From positions 1-33,608 of the forward strand of contig NZ_AUNE01000054.1 in the NCBI RefSeq assembly GCF_000447755.1: a stretch of DNA of 33,608 nucleotides, given 5' to 3'. The DNA comes from Bacteriovorax sp. BSW11_IV (lineage in GTDB: Bacteria > Bdellovibrionota > Bacteriovoracia > Bacteriovoracales > Bacteriovoracaceae). The translations under genes were made by a program, and so were the position numbers. Of this stretch, positions 23,022-30,252 are shown piece by piece (within the stretch, counting starts at the first letter, position 1; the number at the start of each line of letters is the position of its first letter). A model generated the notes under the pieces. That model was given only the letters and a program-made list of their open reading frames with translations. It searched no databases and was not told where the DNA came from.

Positions 23022-24404
23022 TTATTGAGAACGAATGATCACTTTTACCCGTGAAGTTCTTGACTGTTGAACAGTGTTATTTGTTTGTTCAATTAACTTA
23101 TCACGATCCTCAACTAAAACATCTGAGTTAAATTCTGGTGGCGGAGCTAGTGGTCTAGTTCCGTCAACTAACTCTGGGCCTTCTAATGGAATAGGCTCCA
23201 TTGGTTTCGTTTCATTGATATTCATTACTGGAGGCTTCGGTGGGGCCTTAGGGTCAGTGCTCGCAGGAAGTCTAGAGTTCGTGTTAAGAACCATATTACC
23301 ATTGGCCATAAGCTTATAAGTTGTATTCACATACTGGCCAGTTCTGGCATTAAATGTTCCCATCTCTTTTGGTGGCACATATGTTTTTGTCACAGCATCG
23401 AAGGCCGAACCAGCTGGTGGTGGAATATACTGAGCAGTCTTTAGATCCACAAAGCCACCTGATGGCGGAGCAAAGGCCCCTGTTTCTTTATCTTTAAAAC
23501 CTTCTGGTGGGGCGAATTTAATGTCTTTTGGACCTTTAATGGCCATTGCCTTTTTCATATTGTCTGCACCCACAGCTCCAGCAACTTGCTTGGCCACAGC
23601 AGAAGTATCATTAGCAAATTCCTTGCTGTTTACGCCTGGAGGAATAGGGCTTTTAAATGTTTTAGTGGCCGAAGTTGTTTCGCTTGTGGCCGCTGGAGTT
23701 TCTGCTCCGGTCTCATTTTTCTTAAGTACATCAAACTGTGCAGGGTTAATTTTAATAGGCTCGTTAGGTCTATTAGATCTTGCTGGCGCAACACCTGAGA
23801 ATTGACCTTGCTTTACCATTACCGCATTTGGACCTGAAACAATGGACTCTAAATTCTTTTGAGAAAATGAGCGTGCCTTTTCAATGGCATCAATTTGTCC
23901 CATGGCAACAGCTCCCTCGAATGTAATTAGAGTTGTGTTGTCATTTTCCGGAGAGTAGTTAACTTGGAAATCTGTACCACGAACACCCATGGCGGCAGTT
24001 TTTGTTTTGATGAAAAGCTTTGAGCGATCTTTATCATCCATCTTCATATAGTCTTTCGTAACTTTTGAACGAAGCTGACCTTTCATCAGAGTAATGATCC
24101 CAGCATCTTTTTGTGGAAAAGCACTGATTTCCATTTGTGAGTTTGGACCCAAGTTCATTTGCGACTTATCAATGAGTAAGAATTTAACAAAACTCTTATC
24201 TTGAGTTTGAACAACTGCACCTTCTGGAAGCCAATCGTTCTTATTAATTTTAGTCATCTTGCCATCAATTTTAGCGCTGACATCCCCGCGGACAATAATG
24301 GCCTTGGCCACGCCGTTTTCACTTGCCACAACAATGTCGGTGGCAAAGAGATAGAGCGATGTAAAGCTCAGCAATAAAAAACTAAATGTCGTTAAAAATC
24401 TCAT
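23022..24404 (-). CDS. FecR-domain periplasmic protein with Pro-rich repeats
   Basis: The 460-residue protein has a signal peptide (about 1-21), a FecR domain at about 36-175 with its typical block TKTAAMGVRGTDFQV (134-148), and a long Pro-rich tail. Residues 297-358 hold four imperfect copies of about 15-16 residues with consensus xPPxxGxFDxxTGxY. The tail ends in a basic stretch. FecR domains in gene pairs with sigma factors relay outer-membrane signals; here no sigma factor is nearby, so a periplasmic scaffold or sensor role with the TPR-barrel and CHASE2 cyclase is more likely (inference). It heads the operon. GAGGGATTT precedes the ATG and a TATAAT lies about 45 bases upstream. Confidence 0.9.
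   Translation of the reverse strand: MRFLTTFSFLLLSFTSLYLFATDIVVASENGVAKAIIVRGDVSAKIDGKMTKINKNDWLPEGAVVQTQDKSFVKFLLIDKSQMNLGPNSQMEISAFPQKDAGIITLMKGQLRSKVTKDYMKMDDKDRSKLFIKTKTAAMGVRGTDFQVNYSPENDNTTLITFEGAVAMGQIDAIEKARSFSQKNLESIVSGPNAVMVKQGQFSGVAPARSNRPNEPIKINPAQFDVLKKNETGAETPAATSETTSATKTFKSPIPPGVNSKEFANDTSAVAKQVAGAVGADNMKKAMAIKGPKDIKFAPPEGFKDKETGAFAPPSGGFVDLKTAQYIPPPAGSAFDAVTKTYVPPKEMGTFNARTGQYVNTTYKLMANGNMVLNTNSRLPASTDPKAPPKPPVMNINETKPMEPIPLEGPELVDGTRPLAPPPEFNSDVLVEDRDKLIEQTNNTVQQSRTSRVKVIIRSQ
23331..23516 (-). repeat. Tandem protein repeat (xPPxxGxFDxxTGxY) in the FecR-domain gene
   Basis: Four degenerate units of 15-16 residues can be aligned: KFAPPEGFKDKETGAF, APPSGGFVDLKTAQY, IPPPAGSAFDAVTKTY and VPPKEMGTFNARTGQY. 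The conserved positions are the Pro pair, Gly, Phe, Asp/Asn, Thr and a final aromatic residue. At the DNA level the units have diverged, so the repeat is old or selected at the protein level. Confidence 0.75.
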
Positions 24405-24448
24405 AAATCCCTCATGGAGTGTGGGGTTTTCTTTTAGTGTTTATCGAC

Positions 24449-24454
24449 ATTATA
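24449..24454 (-). promoter_or_regulatory. Candidate -10 box (TATAAT) for the FecR/cyclase operon
   Basis: A perfect TATAAT on the minus strand, 44 bases before the fecR-like ATG. I see no good -35 at standard spacing, so an activator may be needed or the match may be chance. The surrounding 175-base gap (24405-24579) shows no gene and no terminator for arsC. Confidence 0.4.
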
Positions 24455-24579
24455 GAAGGCTTCTTTACAAGAAAAACTAAGTTACTGAAAATTCGTATTA
24501 AATATGAAGATCTATTGGCAAATGTGGCTTTAAAAGTAGTCAAAGGGCCCAAATATTAAGATTGAACCCTACGAAATTA

Positions 24580-24933
24580 TTAAAGAAGGGCAAGCATATT
24601 TTCTGGAGGGCGTCCTACAATGGCCTTCTTGCCATTGGTAAGGACAGGGCGCTCTAATAAAACAGGGTTTTCAGCAACAACTTTGGCCCATTGTTTTACA
24701 GACATTTTCTTATCTTTGAGCTCAAGCTCTTTAAAGGCGGCCTCTTTTGTACGAATAAGCCCATCAAGGGGTTCAAGGCCTGATGCCAGAAAAAGCTCTT
24801 CGATTTCTTTTGCTGTGATTTTTTCTGTTAAATATAGCTTAACCGTTAAAGACACTTTTTTTGCTTCAAGAAGGGCCAGCCCTTCACGACTTTTTGAACA
24901 TCTTGGGTTGTGATAATAAGTATAGTTTTTCAT
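24580..24933 (-). CDS. arsC: Arsenate reductase (glutaredoxin-linked ArsC family)
   Basis: I start the gene at the ATG at 24933, which has AGGAG upstream, giving 117 residues; a longer frame from 24978 runs back into the preceding gene. ArsC reduces arsenate to arsenite. The family residues align almost exactly with the plasmid R773 enzyme: H8 and catalytic C12 in YYHNPRCSKSR, and arginines at 61, 95 and 108 matching R60, R94 and R107. This favours ArsC over Spx or YffB relatives. It is encoded 11 bases after a barrel-like protein. No arsenite pump or ArsR is seen nearby, so a role outside arsenic resistance is possible. Confidence 0.88.
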   Translation of the reverse strand: MKNYTYYHNPRCSKSREGLALLEAKKVSLTVKLYLTEKITAKEIEELFLASGLEPLDGLIRTKEAAFKELELKDKKMSVKQWAKVVAENPVLLERPVLTNGKKAIVGRPPENMLALL

Positions 24934-24944
24934 CGCTACTCCTT

Positions 24945-25613
24945 TTAGAAAATAACGAGACCCATATTCACCATCCAAGTAATCGTTTTGATTCCCTGAC
25001 GGCTTTCTTCTTCACTAAGAATTTGAATCTCTTTTGAATTGGAAATATCAACAAGTGATACTTTTCTCGATTTATAGTAACTGAAAAGAAGCTGAATAAA
25101 AACCGGTCTCAATTCTTTTTCTTCGACTTGTTCTTCGACACCAATTGAAGCGACAATTCCACGGGCATCGTAAGAGAGTTTTGTATTTGAAAAAGATGTA
25201 TTATTTGAGGTGAAATTATCGAGGTTAATACTATGAAGAACCCAAGATGGACCGATGGAACCAAACAGCGCCCAGTTTTTATAGATGTTAAAATCTAGGG
25301 TGTATTTGAGAGTTGGAGTGAAATCCACTGTTCTAATTTTTCCTGTTCCTTGAATCATATTTTTATGGACTTCAAAGCGAATATTTTCAACTTTTCCCAC
25401 ATAGGCATTTGAGCTTAGGAGAAATTCCAAGTTTTCTAACTTGTAGCCAAAGCTCGATGAAAGGCCATAACCACCAAAGTCATCGTTCGATTCTAAGCTT
25501 GTTCCCATTGTTGTCTTGGCCGCAAGGATACCGCCTCTTAGAACAAGTTGATTGGAGAATCCGAATGAATTAAGTGATGCTAAAAATAAAAGAAGAATTG
25601 AGATATATTTCAA
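24945..25613 (-). CDS. Outer-membrane beta-barrel-like protein (TTG start)
   Basis: The 222-residue product has a signal peptide (residues 1-19, ending FGF-S) and a series of amphipathic strands with Gly and aromatic residues (for example YGLSSSFGYKLENLEFLLSS), ending VNMGLVIF with a terminal Phe. This suggests a small outer-membrane barrel of eight to ten strands; no named family is recognised. The start is TTG at 25613, whose last bases overlap the TGA stop of the upstream DUF3943-like gene (TTGA), so translation is probably coupled. It sits in a three-gene unit with that gene and arsC. Confidence 0.72.
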   Translation of the reverse strand: MKYISILLLFLASLNSFGFSNQLVLRGGILAAKTTMGTSLESNDDFGGYGLSSSFGYKLENLEFLLSSNAYVGKVENIRFEVHKNMIQGTGKIRTVDFTPTLKYTLDFNIYKNWALFGSIGPSWVLHSINLDNFTSNNTSFSNTKLSYDARGIVASIGVEEQVEEKELRPVFIQLLFSYYKSRKVSLVDISNSKEIQILSEEESRQGIKTITWMVNMGLVIF

Positions 25614-26311
25614 AACGACACCGATACGTTTAACATCGCCTTTTTCTTATCTACATAAGGTAAAAGTCGAACACGCCCTTCGTAATACCAAAATAAAGTA
25701 TGGGGATTGATTGCATGACCCAAGAACCTTCCCATAAAGTTACCCGTATTCAAAAGATACATACTAAGTTTTTCTATCCCAAGACCAAGTACGGCCCCTA
25801 GTACCGGAGTTGTATAAAGGTCTTGTATACTTGCAGGCTCAGTATAGTTCTCTACAGTAAACTCAAAGAGGGTAGAAGAAATAAAGGACATCGCAAGAGA
25901 ATTGATATTGTTGTAACCGTTAGCACGATAGTAAAGATATAATTGCGAGCCAGAAATGGGATGAACGACCCAATTCCAAAAGGGCTCATCTTTATCAAAG
26001 ACAACCTTTCCAAAATTTCTTCTATAATTGGAAAATGAGCCTTTCTTAAAAGTCTTTGGTTGCGTTAGAGGATAGACAATCCAAGAGGCCACATAAATAC
26101 CACCAATATGGCGCATATTTTCTTTTAGTTCATGGTCTCTTTCTCTGTATCCGTAGAAGTAGCTTTTTTCACGTACTGATTTAGACAGTAATTCTTCATT
26201 CTTTGTTGTTACTTGGACAGGGGCTTCTGGTTGTGAAGCGTGACTTATTGAAGCGTCAAAAAAGGCGAAGATCATTAAAAAACTAATGAATATCTTTTTT
26301 ATATCATTCAT
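25610..26311 (-). CDS. DUF3943-like exported protein
   Basis: I take the ATG at 26311 (233 residues); a TTG at 26323 is also in frame and neither has a strong ribosome site. The protein begins with a signal peptide (about 5-25). From about residue 105 it reads like DUF3943: WNWVVHPISGSQLYLYYRANGY, a membrane-like SSTLFEFTVENYTEPASIQDLYTTPVLGAVLG, then a C-terminal region ending in VSVSF. DUF3943 proteins are envelope-associated and of unknown function. It heads an operon with a barrel-like protein and arsC and is divergent from hemF, with 62 bases between the two starts. Confidence 0.65.
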   Translation of the reverse strand: MNDIKKIFISFLMIFAFFDASISHASQPEAPVQVTTKNEELLSKSVREKSYFYGYRERDHELKENMRHIGGIYVASWIVYPLTQPKTFKKGSFSNYRRNFGKVVFDKDEPFWNWVVHPISGSQLYLYYRANGYNNINSLAMSFISSTLFEFTVENYTEPASIQDLYTTPVLGAVLGLGIEKLSMYLLNTGNFMGRFLGHAINPHTLFWYYEGRVRLLPYVDKKKAMLNVSVSF

Positions 26312-26314
26312 GAG

Positions 26315-26345
26315 TTCACACAATAGGAATAGTCCGTTATATAAT
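26315..26345 (+). promoter_or_regulatory. Candidate promoter for hemF
   Basis: TATAAT at 26340-26345 lies 28 bases before the hemF ATG. The best upstream hexamer, TTCACA (26315-26320), is 19 bases away, longer than ideal. It overlaps the start region of the divergent DUF3943-like gene, so the two promoters may interfere. Confidence 0.4.
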
Positions 26346-26373
26346 TGAAATCAATATTAATGAGGTACCCAAA

Positions 26374-27267
26374 ATGTTAGAAGAATACAAGAATATTTTT
26401 GCGAAGCATGTAGAACATTTACAAGATGAGATCACTAGTAAACTACGCGAACTAGATCCATCCATTAACCTTGTTGAAGATATTTGGCAGCGTGAAGACG
26501 CAGCGGGAAATGATGGCGGTGGCGGCAGAACGAGGGCCTTTACAGGCGATGTTATTGAAAATGCTGGGGTCAATATTTCTCTCGTGCATGGTAAGTCTAA
26601 TCCAGATTTCATCAAAAAGATTGGTGGAGATGGAGATGAATTTTGGGCCACTGGAATCTCATTGATTATTCATCCAAGAAACCCGCGCGTACCGACGGTT
26701 CATGCTAACTTTAGAATGATCCAGGCCGGTTCAAAATTTTGGTTTGGTGGTGGTGCCGATCTCACGCCTTTTTATCCTCACACTGAGGACTTTAAATATT
26801 TCCACAATATCTGGAAAAAGGCGGTTGAACCCTATGGTTATTATGAAGAGTGGAAAGAAAAGTGTGATCAATACTTTGTAAATAAACACAGAAATAATGA
26901 AATGCGTGGAGTGGGCGGAATCTTCTTTGATCAATTTAATACAGGTAATGTTAAAAATGATGTGGAGATGATTAAAGACATTTCTAATTATTTCATCGAA
27001 TCTTACTTTCCAATTGCGCAGAAAAGAAAAGATGAAGAGTTTACGGCCGAGGACGAAGACTTCCAATTGCACCGCAGAGGCCGTTATGTGGAGTTTAATC
27101 TCCTTCACGACAGAGGAACTCACTTTGGTCTTCAAACAAATGGAAGAACGGATAGTATCCTGATTTCTCTTCCTGCTCGTTGTAAATATACATATAAATA
27201 TGCTCCGGCAGAAAATGGCCCTCATTTTGAAATGTTAAAGTACTATTACCCACAAAAGTGGGCATAA
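26374..27267 (+). CDS. hemF: Aerobic coproporphyrinogen III oxidase
   Basis: This 297-residue cytosolic enzyme converts coproporphyrinogen III to protoporphyrinogen IX with O2, a late step of heme synthesis. Family blocks are clear from N to C: WQREDAAGNDGGGGRTRA (38-55), VHGKSNP-type start of the core, THAN/RVPTVHANFR around H110, FGGGADLTPFYP (124-134), and FDQFNTG, plus the C-terminal RYVEFNLLHDRGTHFGLQT motif. Length is normal (about 300). GAGGT precedes the ATG. It implies heme use under aerobic conditions. A hairpin terminator follows within five bases of the stop codon. Confidence 0.97.
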   Translation: MLEEYKNIFAKHVEHLQDEITSKLRELDPSINLVEDIWQREDAAGNDGGGGRTRAFTGDVIENAGVNISLVHGKSNPDFIKKIGGDGDEFWATGISLIIHPRNPRVPTVHANFRMIQAGSKFWFGGGADLTPFYPHTEDFKYFHNIWKKAVEPYGYYEEWKEKCDQYFVNKHRNNEMRGVGGIFFDQFNTGNVKNDVEMIKDISNYFIESYFPIAQKRKDEEFTAEDEDFQLHRRGRYVEFNLLHDRGTHFGLQTNGRTDSILISLPARCKYTYKYAPAENGPHFEMLKYYYPQKWA

Positions 27268-27271
27268 TTTT

Positions 27272-27295
27272 AATGGCCCAAGCCTTGGGCCATTT
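27272..27295 (+). terminator. Hairpin terminator after hemF
   Basis: A perfect 10-base stem AATGGCCCAA/TTGGGCCATT with a GCC loop. The following bases are TTTCACTC, so the T-run is short and shares its first bases with the stem. Confidence 0.6.
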
Positions 27296-27353
27296 CACTC
27301 AACCTCTTGAATAGAGGTGTTCAAAACTAAATCCTTTGAGATTTGTAAGAAAA

Positions 27354-27383
27354 TTGACTAAGACCTCTGTAGACTAATACTAA
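27354..27383 (+). promoter_or_regulatory. Candidate promoter for the coiled-coil secreted protein
   Basis: TTGACT (27354-27359) and TACTAA (27378-27383) with an 18-base spacer, about 49 bases before the ATG at 27432. Confidence 0.4.
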
Positions 27384-27398
27384 AGAGATTTTCTCAAG

Positions 27399-27413
27399 TA
27401 TCCGAAACGGATA
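27399..27413 (+). other. Short perfect inverted repeat in a 5' leader
   Basis: TATCCG-AAA-CGGATA sits between the candidate promoter and the ribosome site (AAAGGA) of the large coiled-coil gene. It could be an operator half-site pair or a small RNA hairpin. Only the symmetry is seen. Confidence 0.35.
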
Positions 27414-27431
27414 ACGGGAAAGGAATAAATT

Positions 27432-29861
27432 ATGAAAGTATGGTCTAAAACAACGCTTATTTTTTTAATCTCATTGAATTCGATGGCCTTGCCACTTGGT
27501 AAAAATTGGCCAAAGCACTACCTTGGGATCAATCAAGATGGTGATCAGATTCGAAATTGCGCTGAGAATAATGACTCAATACATTTAGAGGTTCTAAAAA
27601 TAGTCTCGAACTTAGACATATCTTCATGTGATGTTATTTACAGTAATGATGAAGATTTCTGTAGATGTTTTAGAGAAAATACGGGAAGCGTTCGTCTCAC
27701 CAAATTACTTGAAACAGTTCATAAAGAAGGGCCTAGATTGGACGCTCTTTATCGTCAGATGCTTTATGGAAAATTAAATGAAGGTTCTAAAGATCAAATC
27801 AAAAGTCTTATGACTGATATGGCCATCGCTGATGCAAGAGCAACTAATGCTGGTCATGGTGAAAAGGCATGTTTTAGAAACTTTTTAAGTGAGGCCGCAA
27901 AAAATCAAGACTTCTACTATTCAAGAACTTTAATTGCATCTTTTTATGGAAAATTTAGAGAATCACCTATGCTTCAAGCTAAAAAAGATGAAGTGCTGGC
28001 CAATGAAAATATGTCAAAGGGTCAAATCAATGATTATTGTGAAGCACCTGTTAAGAAGATGATGGCCATGATGGAGCTCGCGAATAGTGGTAATTATAGT
28101 ATAAAAGATGTTTTTTCAATTGATGCAAAAAATAGGGAAAATGCAATTGGTGGTCTTCATAAGATGCAACAATTTCTTCCCGAAGAAATGAATGCCAGAA
28201 GTATGTTGAATACTTACTATTGCTTAAACTTCGAAAAAGCAAATAACGAAGAGTTAATTGCAAATAACGAAAAAAGACTTCAAAGCGGTAGACAAAGAGA
28301 GGCCTTTGCTAATGCAGTAAGAAGATTTGATGAATATGCTAAGGAAAAGGCGCAACTAGAGGCCGAAGTGAAAATGACTGAAGCTGAAATGAGTAAGCTT
28401 GCCAATGTTGTTATAACGGCAAATGCTCAAATTGATGAAATTGAAAATAGAATTGCGACAGAAAATTTATCAGATGAACAAAAAGAAGCATTACAAACTC
28501 AAATTACTGCATTGAAAAAAGAGGCCCAAGACGCAACTCTTACTCGAAAAGAGAAGGCCGACAGATTAGTGGCCCTAAGAAAAGATCTTGCTACGGCAGA
28601 TGTTCGTTTGACATCCTCTCAAAAAGCTAAAGATAGTTTCAAAGCAAGTAAAGAATACGAAAGTAGAATTAGAGCAGAGATCAATGCAGGTGTTTCTGGA
28701 GAGGCGTTATCTGCAAATAATGTCATCATTGTTGAATCGGGTGGAAGATTGGCCGCAGGAAATGAATTTTTCGCTGATAAAGATTCAATTAACGATGCTA
28801 GAGTTGAGGCCTATTCAAGTGGTGGGTCATTAAATAAGGGCGCAGTTGATGAAGTTGTTGCGGACAATAGTGTTTTTGCTCAAGAGGCCGCGCTTATGAA
28901 TTCTTCTAGCAACCAGACTATGGCGCCTAATCAAAATCTTTTTGCTTCGGCAATCCCTGTTGCCAATGATTTTGTGAATGCCAAAAAATCCCTGAAAAAT
29001 AATGGAATAGGTGATGATAGTGCCGCAGATATTATTAGAGAGGGTGTTGGAAAAATCAATGAAGCAGCAATTGCTCAGAAAAAGAAATTACAAGATGAAG
29101 AGCAATTAAAAGATGAGTCCCAAAGACAGGCCCAGTCTGATGCAAATTTCAAAAAGGCCATGGATATGTTTAATGAGTCAAATTCAAAAATTTCAGCACT
29201 TGAAAAGAAGCTTGCTGATTTAGAAAAAGAAAAAAATGAACTTGAGAAAAAGTCAAAGGCCCCTGTGACATCATCAACAGCAGCATCTTCTTCAAATTCT
29301 CAATTTAAATTCCCTAGCTCTTCTAAGAATGATCGTACGGTATCATCTTCAAAGAGCAATGAAGGAAACTCAAGATCTGTTGCAAGTATAGGTGATTCAC
29401 GTCTGGCACAGGCCGGTACAAATAATGTGAGCGCACCAAGTTCTGCACTAGGTTCAACCTCAGCTTCAATCTCTGCAGCGAAGAGTTCAGGAGCTTCTGG
29501 TTCTTCGGTCGGGTCAAGTGCATTCTCACTTACTGAGGTTAAAAATGCTGATGTAAAAGCACTTCCTAAATCTCTTGTCATGGCAGTGGATAAGGCCTTT
29601 ATGTCACTTTCTCCGTCTGAACAACAGGCGTATCTTGATGAACTAGTTGCTGGCAATGAATTTATTTATGTTAAATTTCCAGATGGTAAAGTTGTAAAAG
29701 TTGAAGGAAAGGGTGACGAGAAAAAAGCTTCTCAAAATAGTCGTTCAATCGCAACGATTGATAAAGAAAAAGCAAATATCCTTAGACAGATTGATCGAGC
29801 AAGACAAAGACACTCTGATCTCAAGGCGCTTATGAAAGATGTAAAAGTAGAAAATAAATAA
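27432..29861 (+). CDS. Large secreted coiled-coil protein of unknown function
   Basis: The 809-residue protein starts with a signal peptide (residues 1-20). The N-terminal domain (about 25-265) has cysteines at 43, 66, 77, 79, 147, 203 and 264, including a CxC pair, suggesting disulfides. Residues about 298-415 form a long coiled coil (EAEVKMTEAEMSKL and similar heptads), then a Gly/Ser/Asn-rich part, a second coiled coil at about 560-615, a Ser/Ala-rich low-complexity stretch at about 618-700, a compact region (about 705-765, ending in FIYVKFPDGKVVKVEG) and a third short coiled coil at the end. It is probably periplasmic or surface exposed and elongated. I recognise no family. It has its own promoter candidate and an excellent terminator, so it is likely a single-gene transcript. 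Confidence 0.88.
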   Translation: MKVWSKTTLIFLISLNSMALPLGKNWPKHYLGINQDGDQIRNCAENNDSIHLEVLKIVSNLDISSCDVIYSNDEDFCRCFRENTGSVRLTKLLETVHKEGPRLDALYRQMLYGKLNEGSKDQIKSLMTDMAIADARATNAGHGEKACFRNFLSEAAKNQDFYYSRTLIASFYGKFRESPMLQAKKDEVLANENMSKGQINDYCEAPVKKMMAMMELANSGNYSIKDVFSIDAKNRENAIGGLHKMQQFLPEEMNARSMLNTYYCLNFEKANNEELIANNEKRLQSGRQREAFANAVRRFDEYAKEKAQLEAEVKMTEAEMSKLANVVITANAQIDEIENRIATENLSDEQKEALQTQITALKKEAQDATLTRKEKADRLVALRKDLATADVRLTSSQKAKDSFKASKEYESRIRAEINAGVSGEALSANNVIIVESGGRLAAGNEFFADKDSINDARVEAYSSGGSLNKGAVDEVVADNSVFAQEAALMNSSSNQTMAPNQNLFASAIPVANDFVNAKKSLKNNGIGDDSAADIIREGVGKINEAAIAQKKKLQDEEQLKDESQRQAQSDANFKKAMDMFNESNSKISALEKKLADLEKEKNELEKKSKAPVTSSTAASSSNSQFKFPSSSKNDRTVSSSKSNEGNSRSVASIGDSRLAQAGTNNVSAPSSALGSTSASISAAKSSGASGSSVGSSAFSLTEVKNADVKALPKSLVMAVDKAFMSLSPSEQQAYLDELVAGNEFIYVKFPDGKVVKVEGKGDEKKASQNSRSIATIDKEKANILRQIDRARQRHSDLKALMKDVKVENK

Positions 29862-29865
29862 GAAG

Positions 29866-29897
29866 AAAGGCCCTGCAGATGCAGGGCCTTTTTTTTT
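29866..29897 (+). terminator. Strong intrinsic terminator
   Basis: AAAGGCCCTGC (29866-29876), loop AGAT, GCAGGGCCTTT (29881-29891), then a T-run to 29897, directly after the coiled-coil gene. Confidence 0.95.
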
Positions 29898-29928
29898 GAG
29901 ATTGCGAAAACTGATAAAATAGAGAAGT

Positions 29929-29948
29929 CTGTTTATTTTACTAAACAG
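29929..29948 (-). terminator. Weak hairpin downstream of the 54-residue gene
   Basis: CTGTTTA/TAAACAG, a perfect 7-base AT-rich inverted repeat with a 6-base loop, 27 bases beyond the stop of the small minus-strand gene. No clean T-run follows on the minus strand, so termination here is uncertain. Confidence 0.35.
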
Positions 29949-29975
29949 CATAGGGAAAAATTGGGAAAGTCTTAT

Positions 29976-30140
29976 TTAGGACTTATTTTTGCTTTTTAGA
30001 TAAGTTGTTAGTGTGGAAATGAGTGTCTCGTCGCAATCCACTTCTATATTTAAATTCTTCAGAAGCCTTTTTTGTTCATCCATGATTCTTTCTAATTCCG
30101 AAAGTTCACTTAATAATTCAAGACAATTTCTTATAACCAT
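29976..30140 (-). CDS. Small 54-residue helical protein
   Basis: A short minus-strand frame from ATG (30138-30140) to TAA (29976-29978) encodes 54 residues, MVIRNCLELLSELSELER at the N-terminus, a charged middle (DEQKRLLKNL) and a Lys/Ser tail. It is probably a two-helix (helical hairpin) protein. Support for a real gene: GGAGGGG sits about 5 bases before the ATG, a TTGACA promoter lies upstream at correct spacing, and the heptad-like Leu spacing is protein-like. It looks superficially like Spo0E-family helical hairpins but lacks their SQELD motif, so no function is assigned. It lies between the suf terminator and the strong terminator of the convergent coiled-coil gene. Confidence 0.7.
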   Translation of the reverse strand: MVIRNCLELLSELSELERIMDEQKRLLKNLNIEVDCDETLISTLTTYLKSKNKS

Positions 30141-30187
30141 AACCCCTCCATGGTGAGTATCGGATAGTTTATTTGTCTTCTTTAATA

Positions 30188-30216
30188 AAAGTATGGCATA
30201 TCAAACAAATTGTCAA
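30188..30216 (-). promoter_or_regulatory. Promoter of the 54-residue gene
   Basis: On the minus strand a perfect TTGACA (30216-30211), a 17-base spacer and TACTTT (30193-30188). It begins only a few bases after the suf operon terminator, so the small gene is insulated from suf transcription and has its own start. Confidence 0.6.
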
Positions 30217-30218
30217 CA

Positions 30219-30247
30219 CAAAAAACAACCCCCATTTTCAGGGGGTT
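30219..30247 (-). terminator. Intrinsic terminator of the suf operon
   Basis: Minus-strand stem AACCCCC (30247-30241) and GGGGGTT (30233-30227) with a 7-base loop, followed by GTTTTTT, five bases beyond the nfu stop codon. Confidence 0.88.
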
Positions 30248-30252
30248 ATATT

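Noticed and set aside
26731-27225. 164-codon minus-strand frame
   Set aside because: Antisense to hemF, which is certain; the translation has no recognisable features.
27302-27318. ACCTCT-TGAAT-AGAGGT hairpin after hemF as a second terminator
   Set aside because: Short stem and no T-run on either strand; the preceding hairpin is the better terminator.
29976-30140. Assignment of the 54-residue protein to the Spo0E phosphatase family
   Set aside because: Only the size and two-helix look agree; the SQELD signature is absent and the organism does not appear to be a spore former.
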